Shown: one piece after another, positions 21,990 to 29,284 of the stretch
How positions within the stretch are numbered: the stretch's first letter is position 1
Layout of the letters: every line of letters starts with the position of its first letter
NCBI GenBank assembly: GCA_964632355.1
Contig: CAZWBW010000026.1
Location: forward strand, 1 to 30,121
Source: JALOAP01 sp964632355
Lineage (GTDB): Bacteria; Chloroflexota; Dehalococcoidia; Tepidiformales; Tepidiformaceae
Direction: 5' to 3'
DNA: 30,121 nt
Notes under the pieces: model-generated
What the model was told of the DNA's origin: nothing
Databases searched by the model: none
Seen by the model: the letters and a program-made list of their open reading frames with translations, nothing else
Program-made: the position numbers and the translations under genes

Positions 21990-22832
21990 ATGCCTGATTT
22001 TGAGCACCTTCGCGATATCCTGCGCCAGTTCGAGCCGTCGAGCGTTATCGACGTGCTCCTTATCGCTATTGCGATTTTCTCGATGCTTCGGGTGCTGAGC
22101 GGTACGCGCGCGATGACGCAGCTCCGTGGGGCGCTCGCGCTCGTGCTCATCGCCGTGGTGCTCGGCCGCATGTTCGACCTCACGGTCGTCAACTTCCTGG
22201 TCGAACACTCCTTCACGGCGCTGCTCATCGGAGGTGCGATCATCTTCCAGCCCGAACTTCGCCGCGCGCTCGATCGCCTCGGCCGGGGCGGCCTCCAGGG
22301 CTGGGCCTCCCGCTCATCGCGCAGCAAAGTTATCGATGCCATCGTCGAAGCCAGCGACCGCATGTCGCAGGAGCGCCACGGCGGGCTATTCGTCATCGAA
22401 CGCGGTACGGGCCTCCAGGACGTGATCGAAACCGGTATCCCGGTCGACGCGCGGGTCTCTCCGGAGTTGCTCGCCGGCATCTTCTATCCGAACTCGCCGC
22501 TCCACGACATGGCCGTTGTCTTGCGGGACGAACGGGTCGTTGCGGCGGGGTGTGTCCTGCCGCTCGCCACGGACCTATCGCTGGCCGAGCGCAACCTCGG
22601 GACCCGTCATCGCGCTGCCATCGGGATCACCGAACAAACTGATGCGCTCTCGGTCGTCATCTCCGAGGAAAGCGGCGACATCAGCGTTGCTCTTGGCGGG
22701 AAGCTGACGCACGTCGCAGATAAGGAGCGCCTGCGCGCTCTGCTCGAATGGCTGCTCGACCCGTCGCGCAGCAACGGCGCTGGCGGCGGCCTCGAACCAG
22801 CACCTCAGCGCGGCGGCAAGGTGGTCGCATGA
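21990..22832 (+). CDS. cdaA: Diadenylate cyclase CdaA
   Basis: Makes cyclic di-AMP from two ATP at the membrane. 280 residues from ATG 21990. The N-terminal part has about three helices (VIDVLLIAIAIFSMLRVL; LRGALALVLIAVVLGRMF; and VNFLVEHSFTALLIGGAIIF), followed by QPELRRALDRLGRG. The DAC domain runs from about residue 115 to 240. The usual D-G-A motif reads D173-M-A (SPLHDMAVV) and the second motif GTRHRAAIG (R206-H-R) is intact. The stop overlaps the cdaR start (ATGA at 22829), as expected for the conserved cdaA-cdaR pair that tunes cyclic di-AMP level, usually in potassium/osmotic and cell-wall control. Confidence 0.94.
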   Translation: MPDFEHLRDILRQFEPSSVIDVLLIAIAIFSMLRVLSGTRAMTQLRGALALVLIAVVLGRMFDLTVVNFLVEHSFTALLIGGAIIFQPELRRALDRLGRGGLQGWASRSSRSKVIDAIVEASDRMSQERHGGLFVIERGTGLQDVIETGIPVDARVSPELLAGIFYPNSPLHDMAVVLRDERVVAAGCVLPLATDLSLAERNLGTRHRAAIGITEQTDALSVVISEESGDISVALGGKLTHVADKERLRALLEWLLDPSRSNGAGGGLEPAPQRGGKVVA

Positions 22833-24112
22833 AGGGCGTCTGGAGCTTTTTCAACGATGCCGTCACGGTGGCGTGGTACATGCTCCGTGCCGGCGTCAAC
22901 AACGTGACCTCGCACTGGGCTCTCGCGGCGTTCAGCGTGGTCGCCGCCTTTGGCGTCTGGGTGGCCATCCAGGACGTGGAGAACCCGCGCGTGCAGGGCA
23001 TCGCCCCGGCAACCGGTGGCGTCGAAGTCGAAGCGCTGAACATTCCCCGCGGCTTTCTCGTCGACGACATCGCCCCGGTCAAGGTCGAAGTGGAAGCCCG
23101 GCAGGAGGTGCTTGCCGCCCTCCAGCCCGGTGACTTCAAGGCCACCGTCGACGCGAGCCAACTCGGCCCCAACCTGCGGCGCGCCTCGCTGCCGGTGAAG
23201 GTCACAACCACTCGCGACGGCGTCCGGGTCCTCGATGTCAGCCCGCCGGAAGTGCAGGTGCAACTCATCGAGGCGGCCGAGCAGGAGTTCGAGGTCACCG
23301 TCCGCCGCACCTCCCCGCTGCCCGCCGGCTACGAAGAGTCCGAGCCGCCGACCATCGAGCCGTTCCGGGTGACGGTTCGCGGCCGCCCGGAACGCGTACA
23401 GAGCATTGCCCGCATCGAACTGGACGCTTCCCTGGCCGGGATGCGCCAGGACACCACCATCGAAGGCGAACTCGTTGCTCGCACCGCCGACGGTAATCGC
23501 GTCGAAGTCCAGATTTCCCAGCCGCGGGCTCGGGTCACGTTCCACATCGTCCAGGTCGTCAGCACCCGCACCATCGCACTCAACCCGGTCATCACCGGTC
23601 AACCACAGGAGGGCTTCACCGTTACAGGCGTCGCCGTCGAACCCCAGGCAGTTGTCATAACCGGGCCGACGAACGTTATCGAAAGCCTCGGCACCCAGCT
23701 CAACCTCGAGCCCGTGGACGTTACCGGGGCCCGCCAGGAGGTCGTGAAGACCGCGCAGATCGTGCGCCCCGAGAACGTCTCCGTCGCCAACCGCGATAGC
23801 GCCAGCGTCGTGGTCCGCGTGCAGATCAGCCCCATCGAAATCAGCGGGGTGATCTGGGTCGCGCCCGCGTTCACCGAACTCCCCCAGGGCCTCGCCATAC
23901 AGCCGGGGTCCGTCCTTTCCGTGCCGATCCGCGTCACCGGTCCGCTCGACCTGGTTCGCGGGCTCAAGCCCGATGACGTACGCGTGACGGTGTCGCTCTC
24001 CGGCGCACGCGAAGGCCCGGGCGAGTACAGCCCCCGTGTCGAAGGCCCACAGGGGCTCCGCTTCGCAGCCGACCCGGTGCGGGTAACTCTTGTCCCGGTG
24101 GTGTCACCATGA
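22829..24112 (+). CDS. cdaR: YbbR-domain protein CdaR, regulator of CdaA
   Basis: Membrane-anchored protein with extracytoplasmic YbbR repeats that modulates the adjacent cyclase. 427 residues from ATG 22829, overlapping the cdaA stop. One helix near the start (HWALAAFSVVAAFGVWVAIQ, about residues 29-48) is followed by four beta-rich repeats of about 80-90 residues. Repeated pieces are seen as IPRGFLVDDIAPVKVEVEA, LPAGYEESEPPTIEPFRVTV and PQEGFTVTGVAVEPQAVVI, each with a proline-phi-turn and a following P-x-x-V-x-V-x-G element. Assignment rests on these repeats and the gene order. The stop overlaps der (ATGA at 24109). Confidence 0.9.
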   Translation: MKGVWSFFNDAVTVAWYMLRAGVNNVTSHWALAAFSVVAAFGVWVAIQDVENPRVQGIAPATGGVEVEALNIPRGFLVDDIAPVKVEVEARQEVLAALQPGDFKATVDASQLGPNLRRASLPVKVTTTRDGVRVLDVSPPEVQVQLIEAAEQEFEVTVRRTSPLPAGYEESEPPTIEPFRVTVRGRPERVQSIARIELDASLAGMRQDTTIEGELVARTADGNRVEVQISQPRARVTFHIVQVVSTRTIALNPVITGQPQEGFTVTGVAVEPQAVVITGPTNVIESLGTQLNLEPVDVTGARQEVVKTAQIVRPENVSVANRDSASVVVRVQISPIEISGVIWVAPAFTELPQGLAIQPGSVLSVPIRVTGPLDLVRGLKPDDVRVTVSLSGAREGPGEYSPRVEGPQGLRFAADPVRVTLVPVVSP

Positions 24113-25455
24113 CGACCGCAACTGCCGTACTACCGCGCGTGGCGATCGTTGGCCGTCCCAACGTCGGGAAATCGTCGCTGTTCAACCGAGTCCTCGGCGA
24201 ACGCCGGGCAATCGTCGAAGACGAGCCGGGCACGACACGCGACCGCGTCGAAGCCGATGTCGAATGGCGCGACCATCGCTTCCGGCTCATCGATACCGGC
24301 GGGTTCGAAACCGATGAGGAGAACCTCTACGCGCCGCTTATCGTCGAGCAGATTCGTACCGCCATCCAAACCGCCGACCTTGTCCTGTTCTGCATCGACG
24401 CTCGCGATGGCCTGACCGCCAGCGACTACGACGTCGCGGAAGTTGTCCGGCGTTCCCGGAAGCCCACGCTCGTCATCGCGAACAAAGCGGACAACGAAGC
24501 TCGCGAACTCGCCGGCATCGCCGATGCCGCTGCTCTTGGCTTCGACGATGTGCTGCCGGTGAGCGCCCTCCACGACGTCAACATCGGCCTCATGCTCGAC
24601 GAGGTCGTAGCCCGCCTTCCCGAGGCACCCGCCATCGTCGAAGAGGACCGCGTTCGTGTCGCCATCGTCGGCCGCCCGAACGTGGGGAAGTCGATGCTCG
24701 TGAACGCCATACTCGGCGAGCAGCGGGTGATTGTGAGCGACGTCGCGGGCGCCACCCGCGACGCGATCGATACCGAGATCGACACCCCCCAGGGAAAGTT
24801 CACACTCATCGATACCGCTGGTGTTCGCCGGCCGGGCCAGCGCGGCAAGGGCCTCGAACGCCACTCTGTGATGCGTACCCAGTCCGCAATCGACCGCGCC
24901 GACGTGGCCGTCCTCGTGATCGACGGCACCGAAGGCGTGACGTCGCAGGACATGAGCATCGCCGGTATGGTGATGGACGCCTACAAGGGACTCGTGTTTG
25001 CGGTCAACAAGATCGACCTCTGGGAAGACCCCGAACGCATGCGGAACTGGGCCGAGCGGCAGATGCGCAGCCGCGTCCGGTTCGCGCCGTGGGCACTCGT
25101 CACGTTTATCTCCGCGCTCGAACGCAAGAACCTCGAGAGCGTCCTGGAACTCGCCGCCACCGCCCGCGAGGCGCGCCGCCGCCGCGTGCCTACCGCCGAA
25201 CTGAACGCCACCCTGAACCGGGCGTTCCGCGAGCATGTCCCGCCGACTGTGCACCACAAGCGGCTCAAGCTGTACTACGCCACCCAGGCGAGCATCGACC
25301 CGCCCACTTTTGTGCTCTTCGTGAACGACCCGACCATCGTCCACTTCAGCTATCGCCGCTACCTCGAACGGGTGCTCCGCGAGCAGTACGACTTCGAGGG
25401 AACGGCAATTAAGCTGGTGTTCAGGGGTCGAACCGAGGACAATTCCCGTCCGTGA
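24109..25455 (+). CDS. der: Ribosome biogenesis GTPase Der (EngA)
   Basis: Tandem-GTPase needed for 50S ribosomal subunit assembly. 448 residues from ATG 24109. G domain 1 has GRPNVGKSSLFNRVLG (about residues 15-30), DTGGF and NKADN. G domain 2 has GRPNVGKSMLVNAILG (about 187-202), DTAGVRRPGQRGKGLE, and NKIDLW. The C-terminal KH-like domain includes RRVPTAELNATLNRAF, LKLYYATQ and VLFVNDPTIVHFSYRRYLER. All are diagnostic and the length is normal. Its TGA overlaps the GTG of plsY, so synthesis of the two is probably coupled. Confidence 0.97.
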   Translation: MTTATAVLPRVAIVGRPNVGKSSLFNRVLGERRAIVEDEPGTTRDRVEADVEWRDHRFRLIDTGGFETDEENLYAPLIVEQIRTAIQTADLVLFCIDARDGLTASDYDVAEVVRRSRKPTLVIANKADNEARELAGIADAAALGFDDVLPVSALHDVNIGLMLDEVVARLPEAPAIVEEDRVRVAIVGRPNVGKSMLVNAILGEQRVIVSDVAGATRDAIDTEIDTPQGKFTLIDTAGVRRPGQRGKGLERHSVMRTQSAIDRADVAVLVIDGTEGVTSQDMSIAGMVMDAYKGLVFAVNKIDLWEDPERMRNWAERQMRSRVRFAPWALVTFISALERKNLESVLELAATAREARRRRVPTAELNATLNRAFREHVPPTVHHKRLKLYYATQASIDPPTFVLFVNDPTIVHFSYRRYLERVLREQYDFEGTAIKLVFRGRTEDNSRP

Positions 25456-26075
25456 TCGACTACCTGTTGAACATCGCGCTCGGATACTTGTTCGGGTCCA
25501 TCCCGTTCGGGCTGGTGATCGGGTTCCTGTTCACCGGGAAGGACATCCGCAAGTACGGGAGCGGCAAGACCGGTACCACCAACGTCCTCCGCACGGCGGG
25601 CGTTCCGGCGGCCATCCTCGTCATGGTCGGCGACATCTCGAAGGGCGTGGTCCCCGCGCTTGTCGGCCGGTACGTCTTCGAAGACAACTGGGTTGCCGCA
25701 GTGGGCGCTGCCGCCGGCATCATCGGGCACGTCTTCCCGGTGTTCGCCGGTTTCCGCGGCGGACGTGGGGTCGCAGTAGCCTTCGGCGGTGCGCTCGGTC
25801 TCACGCCGCTGTGGGCGCTGATTTTCCCGGTCATCGGCGCGGCGATCCTGATTCCCACGCGCTACGTCTCGCTCATGTCGGTCGTGGGCACCGCTATCGC
25901 CGCGCTCATCCTCTGCATCGCCTCCGTCCTTTGGGATGTGCCCCCGGCGTTCGCTATCTACGCCGTCTTCGCGACGCTCGTCATCGAACTCATGCACATT
26001 CCCAACATCAAGCGGTTGCTCGCCGGCACCGAGCCGCGTCTTGGCCAGGGTGGCGACCGCCCTGCTACGGGCTGA
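25452..26075 (+). CDS. plsY: Acyl-phosphate:glycerol-3-phosphate acyltransferase PlsY
   Basis: Integral membrane enzyme that acylates glycerol-3-phosphate using acyl-phosphate, the first step of phospholipid synthesis in most bacteria. 207 residues from GTG 25452 (overlapping the der stop). About five membrane helices. The three PlsY motifs are seen as GSIPFG plus GSGKTGTTNVLR (consensus GSGNxGATN), GHVFPVFAGFRGGRGVAVAFGG and, near the end, HIPNIKRLLAGTEPRLG. The Lys in place of the usual Asn of the first motif is a variant, not a loss of the loop. Its product's substrate is supplied by gpsA, whose ATG overlaps the plsY stop by one base. Confidence 0.96.
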   Translation: MIDYLLNIALGYLFGSIPFGLVIGFLFTGKDIRKYGSGKTGTTNVLRTAGVPAAILVMVGDISKGVVPALVGRYVFEDNWVAAVGAAAGIIGHVFPVFAGFRGGRGVAVAFGGALGLTPLWALIFPVIGAAILIPTRYVSLMSVVGTAIAALILCIASVLWDVPPAFAIYAVFATLVIELMHIPNIKRLLAGTEPRLGQGGDRPATG

Positions 26076-27061
26076 TGACTATCGGGGTCCTTGGCGCCAC
26101 GTCCTGGGGGGTCACCCTCGCGTTCCAGCTGGCCCGGAACGGGCATGCCGTCGCGCTTCTCGTTCGCACGCCCGCCGAGGCGCAGGAGGTTGATTCCCGG
26201 CGCGGAATCGCCCGTCTGCCCGAAGTAACGCTACCCGATACGGTGACCGTGCAGCCCGTCGATAGCCCGGTCGAACTCTCGCGGCTCGTGGTGGCCAGCC
26301 CGGCGCAGTCGCTCCGCGAGTCGGTGGCGCCCCTCCCCACGCGCGAGGTGCCCGTGCTTTCGGTCGCAAAAGGCATCGAACACGGCACCCGGCTCCGTAT
26401 GAGCGAGGTGCTGCGCGAGTCCGGCTGGCCGACCGAACTCGTCGCCGTCCTCTCTGGCCCGAACCTCGCACGCGAGGTTGCCGCTGGCCTCCCGGCCGCC
26501 GCGGTCGTCGCGGCCCACGCCGAACCCGAGGCCCTCGCCTGGCAGGAGGCGCTTTCTGGCGGCGCGTTCCGGGTCTACCGCTCCGGCGATGTCATCGGGG
26601 TCGAGCTCGGGGGTGCGTTGAAGAACGTCATCGCTATCGCGGCCGGCGCGTGCGCGGGGCTCGAACTCGGGACGAACGCCATCGCGGCGCTCATGACACG
26701 GGGGCTCGCGGAGATCACCCGGCTGGGCGTCGCACTCGGCGCCAACCCGCTCACGTTCCAGGGGCTCGCCGGCATCGGCGACCTCGCTGCCACGTGCTTC
26801 TCGCACCTCAGCCGGAACCGCCGGCTGGGCGAACTGCTTGGCGTGGGTACCCCGCCGGGACAGGCCCTCGCGACCATCGACGAGACGGTAGAGGGAGCTG
26901 CCACCGCGCCTGTCGCCCTGGAACTCGGACGAGAACTCGGCGTGCAGCTTCCTATCACCGAACAAGTCGTCGCCGTGCTCTCCGGCGATTGCTCGGTCGA
27001 GGACGCCATGCGGTCGCTGCTTGCTCGTTCGCTCACCGCCGAATCGTTCGACAACGGCTGA
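26075..27061 (+). CDS. gpsA: Glycerol-3-phosphate dehydrogenase [NAD(P)+]
   Basis: Reduces dihydroxyacetone phosphate to sn-glycerol-3-phosphate, the head group used by PlsY. 328 residues from ATG 26075 (TGATG overlap with plsY). The dinucleotide site is IGVLGATSWGVTLAFQLARNGH, somewhat changed from the usual GAGSWGTALA. Family motifs are VLSVAKGIE, VLSGPNLAREVAAGLP, ELGGALKNVIAIAAG with the catalytic lysine, TRGLAEITRLG and FQGLAGIGDLAATCFSHLSRNRRLG. The pair plsY-gpsA is a common operon for phospholipid precursor synthesis. Confidence 0.96.
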   Translation: MTIGVLGATSWGVTLAFQLARNGHAVALLVRTPAEAQEVDSRRGIARLPEVTLPDTVTVQPVDSPVELSRLVVASPAQSLRESVAPLPTREVPVLSVAKGIEHGTRLRMSEVLRESGWPTELVAVLSGPNLAREVAAGLPAAAVVAAHAEPEALAWQEALSGGAFRVYRSGDVIGVELGGALKNVIAIAAGACAGLELGTNAIAALMTRGLAEITRLGVALGANPLTFQGLAGIGDLAATCFSHLSRNRRLGELLGVGTPPGQALATIDETVEGAATAPVALELGRELGVQLPITEQVVAVLSGDCSVEDAMRSLLARSLTAESFDNG

Positions 27062-27078
27062 GAGCGGCCCTGCACCCC

Positions 27079-27087
27079 TGTTACACT
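27079..27087 (+). promoter_or_regulatory. Extended -10 promoter before the HEAT gene
   Basis: TGTTACACT fits the extended -10 pattern and ends 7 bp before ATG 27095, so the transcript would begin at the start codon. No ribosome site is seen. It would let the HEAT-Nudix-GNAT genes be expressed separately from gpsA. Confidence 0.5.
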
Positions 27088-27094
27088 TGCTTGT

Positions 27095-28039
27095 ATGTCA
27101 GCGAACTCCCGACAGATTGCCGCGCTCATGGACTCGCTGGCCTCTGGGCGGGATCCGCTTGCAACCGAACTCGCACTGCTCTCCGACCTCGACGCGGAGG
27201 ACGCTGAGCGTATCCGGCAACGCTGGACCGAGGTGCCCGTGCGGATTCGCGAGCTAATGCTCACCCGCAGCACCGAACTCGCCGAGGACAACCTCGACCT
27301 CCAGTTCGACAAGCTCGCCCGCATCGCCCTCGACGACCCTGAGCCGTCGGTCCGGCGAGCAGCGATCGAGTGCGCGTGGGAGTCCTCCGACCGGCACATC
27401 GCCGCGCGGCTCGCGGTCCTCCTTCGCGAGGATGAGGACGAAGTCGTGCGAGGCTATTCGGCGACCGCCCTCGGGGCCTTCGTCCTCCAGAGCGAACTCG
27501 AAGCCTTCGACCGCAAGCAGGGCGAGCAGATCATCGAGTCGCTCAGGGCCGCTGCCACCGATCCCGCCGAGACGATCGATGTCCGCGCTCGTGCGATCGA
27601 ATCCCTCGGGTACTGCACGCGCTCGTGGGTCGACACGCTCATTACCGACGCCTACTACCACGACGATAACCGGCTCCACCTGGCCGCTATCCACGCGATG
27701 GGCGCGTCGGCCCAGGAGAAGTGGATCGACTACCTCGCCGACGAAGCCGACTCGGACAACCCCGAGAACCGCTACGAGGTCGCGGTCGCGCTCGGCAACA
27801 TCTCGTCCGAGGAGGGCATCGAAACGCTGGCGAACCTCCTGCACGACGAGGACTCCGAGGTCCAGATGGCTGCTATCGTTGCCCTTGGGGAAATCGGCGG
27901 CGAAGAAGCGGTCCGGCACCTCAACGAGTTCATCGAACAGGCACCGGGCGATCTCCAGGCCCTGGCGATCGCTGCCCTCGATGCCGCCAATCTCCTCGAC
28001 GACGAAGACGATGATCCGGGGTTGTTCCGCGTTCCATGA
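27095..28039 (+). CDS. HEAT-repeat protein
   Basis: 314 residues from ATG 27095. Apart from a 60-residue helical start, the protein is built of about six HEAT repeats. Clear units include LARIALDDPEPSVRRAAIE, LAVLLREDEDEVVRGYSATA, NRYEVAVALGNISSEEGIE and LANLLHDEDSEVQMAAIVAL; the C-terminus is acidic (DDEDDD). HEAT solenoids are protein-binding scaffolds, sometimes acting with phycobilin lyases or in complex assembly, but nothing here picks a partner. The stop overlaps the Nudix start (ATGA at 28036), so the protein is likely made with the two enzymes behind it. There is no signal peptide. Confidence 0.88.
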   Translation: MSANSRQIAALMDSLASGRDPLATELALLSDLDAEDAERIRQRWTEVPVRIRELMLTRSTELAEDNLDLQFDKLARIALDDPEPSVRRAAIECAWESSDRHIAARLAVLLREDEDEVVRGYSATALGAFVLQSELEAFDRKQGEQIIESLRAAATDPAETIDVRARAIESLGYCTRSWVDTLITDAYYHDDNRLHLAAIHAMGASAQEKWIDYLADEADSDNPENRYEVAVALGNISSEEGIETLANLLHDEDSEVQMAAIVALGEIGGEEAVRHLNEFIEQAPGDLQALAIAALDAANLLDDEDDDPGLFRVP

Positions 28040-28476
28040 CCAGGGCATTTCCAATAAAGACAGCAGTATCCGCCGGGGGCGTCGTGTGGCGGCGCAACGG
28101 TGACGGCGAAGTCGAAGTCGTCCTCTGCGGGCGCTACAAAGACCGTGTCTGGGGCCTGCCCAAAGGTACTCCCGATGACGGCGAATCCATCGAGCAGACC
28201 GCGCTCCGCGAAGTGCGCGAGGAAACCGGCCTGGAAGTGAAAGCCGGGCCTGAACTCGGGGTAATCGAATACTGGTTCGTCTCAGGAGGCATCCGCTACC
28301 ACAAGTTCGTCCACCACTGGCTCATGGAGCCGATTGGTGGCGACGTTGCCGACCACGACCACGAATTCGACGCCGTCGAGTGGGTTTCGATCCCGGAAGC
28401 ACTCCGCCTGCTCACCTACAATAACGAGCGCAAAATCGTCCAGGAAGCTGCCAGGGTACTCGGAGTTTCAGTATGA
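28036..28476 (+). CDS. Nudix hydrolase
   Basis: 146 residues from ATG 28036. The Nudix box is in two visible parts, GTPDDGESIEQTA and LREVREETGLEV, with all metal-binding glutamates. An opening strand SAGGVVWRRNGDGEVEVVLC and VWGLPKG are like those of MutT/Ap4A-hydrolase-type members (diadenosine polyphosphate or nucleotide clean-up). Substrate cannot be determined by eye. It overlaps both neighbours by 4 nt, showing a tightly coupled three-gene operon. Confidence 0.92.
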   Translation: MTRAFPIKTAVSAGGVVWRRNGDGEVEVVLCGRYKDRVWGLPKGTPDDGESIEQTALREVREETGLEVKAGPELGVIEYWFVSGGIRYHKFVHHWLMEPIGGDVADHDHEFDAVEWVSIPEALRLLTYNNERKIVQEAARVLGVSV

Positions 28477-29123
28477 CCACGGACGCCGGCGCCCGCCTCG
28501 AACACCTCGTCGTGGCGGATGCCGGCGTCCTGCTCATCCGCCACAAGATTCTCGAAGACGCGTTCGACGACTACCAATGGCGCCGCGACCCCGAACTCGC
28601 GCGGTACGACGGTAACCCGCCCATTGAGCTCACCTACACCGAATTCCTCGAACGCTTCCAGCGGGAACTCGACTTCCCATCGGGCGACCGCCGGAGCTTC
28701 TCGATCGTGCTGCCCGATGGGCGCCACATTGGCAACATCATGTACTACAACGCCGACCTTGCCCGGACAGCGGCCGAGCTCGGCATCTCCATCGCCGTGC
28801 CCGAACTGCAGGGCGTGGGACTCGGGACCGTCGCGACCATCGCCTTCCTGCGCTACCTCTGGCACAGCCACACGTTCCGCCGAATCTACCTCCATACCCT
28901 CGACTGGAACGAGCGGGCCCAGCGCTGCTTCCGGACCGCCGGCTTCGACCAGACCGGGCGTGTGTCCCGCAAGGACCAGTCGTTCGTCCGCATGGAAACT
29001 CGCCGCGAATGGTGGCTGCTCTGGGACCAGGAGGGCCGGTTCGACCCGCCGCTGCGGCGCGCTGAAGCCCGGCTCCGCGAGTTGGGCTTCGACTACCCGA
29101 CGCTCCCGGCTCGGTCCCGCTAG
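28473..29123 (+). CDS. GNAT family N-acetyltransferase
   Basis: 216 residues from ATG 28473. The acetyl-CoA binding core is recognised from ISIAVPELQGVGLGTVATIA (motif Q/RxxGxG/A region) and YLHTLDWNERAQRCFRTAGF (the N-x-R-A-x-x-x-Y/F-x-x-x-GF element of RimJ/RimL-like acetyltransferases). The first 60 residues carry DDYQWRRDPELARYDG. RimJ/RimL relatives acetylate ribosomal-protein N-termini, antibiotics or small amines; the substrate here is unknown. It ends the HEAT-Nudix-GNAT operon. Confidence 0.88.
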   Translation: MTTDAGARLEHLVVADAGVLLIRHKILEDAFDDYQWRRDPELARYDGNPPIELTYTEFLERFQRELDFPSGDRRSFSIVLPDGRHIGNIMYYNADLARTAAELGISIAVPELQGVGLGTVATIAFLRYLWHSHTFRRIYLHTLDWNERAQRCFRTAGFDQTGRVSRKDQSFVRMETRREWWLLWDQEGRFDPPLRRAEARLRELGFDYPTLPARSR

Positions 29124-29129
29124 GTGGAG

Positions 29130-29152
29130 CCGGGCGGCGGCCCCCGCCCCGG
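29130..29152 (+). terminator. GC-rich hairpin after the GNAT gene
   Basis: CCGGGCGG (29130-29137) and CCGCCCCGG (29144-29152) pair with one bulged base, 6 nt after the stop. No U-tract follows, so termination is uncertain. The rest of the 29124-29284 spacer shows nothing else. Confidence 0.35.
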
Positions 29153-29284
29153 CCAGTAACCCGCTTGTCACCGTCGTCGCATCCGCTCGCTCCCGTTCCG
29201 ATCTGGGGAGCGGCCCACATCTGCCGACATTCCTCCTAGAAATCCTCGCCGGTGCGGCATTCCACCGGCCCGCAGGATGGTGGC

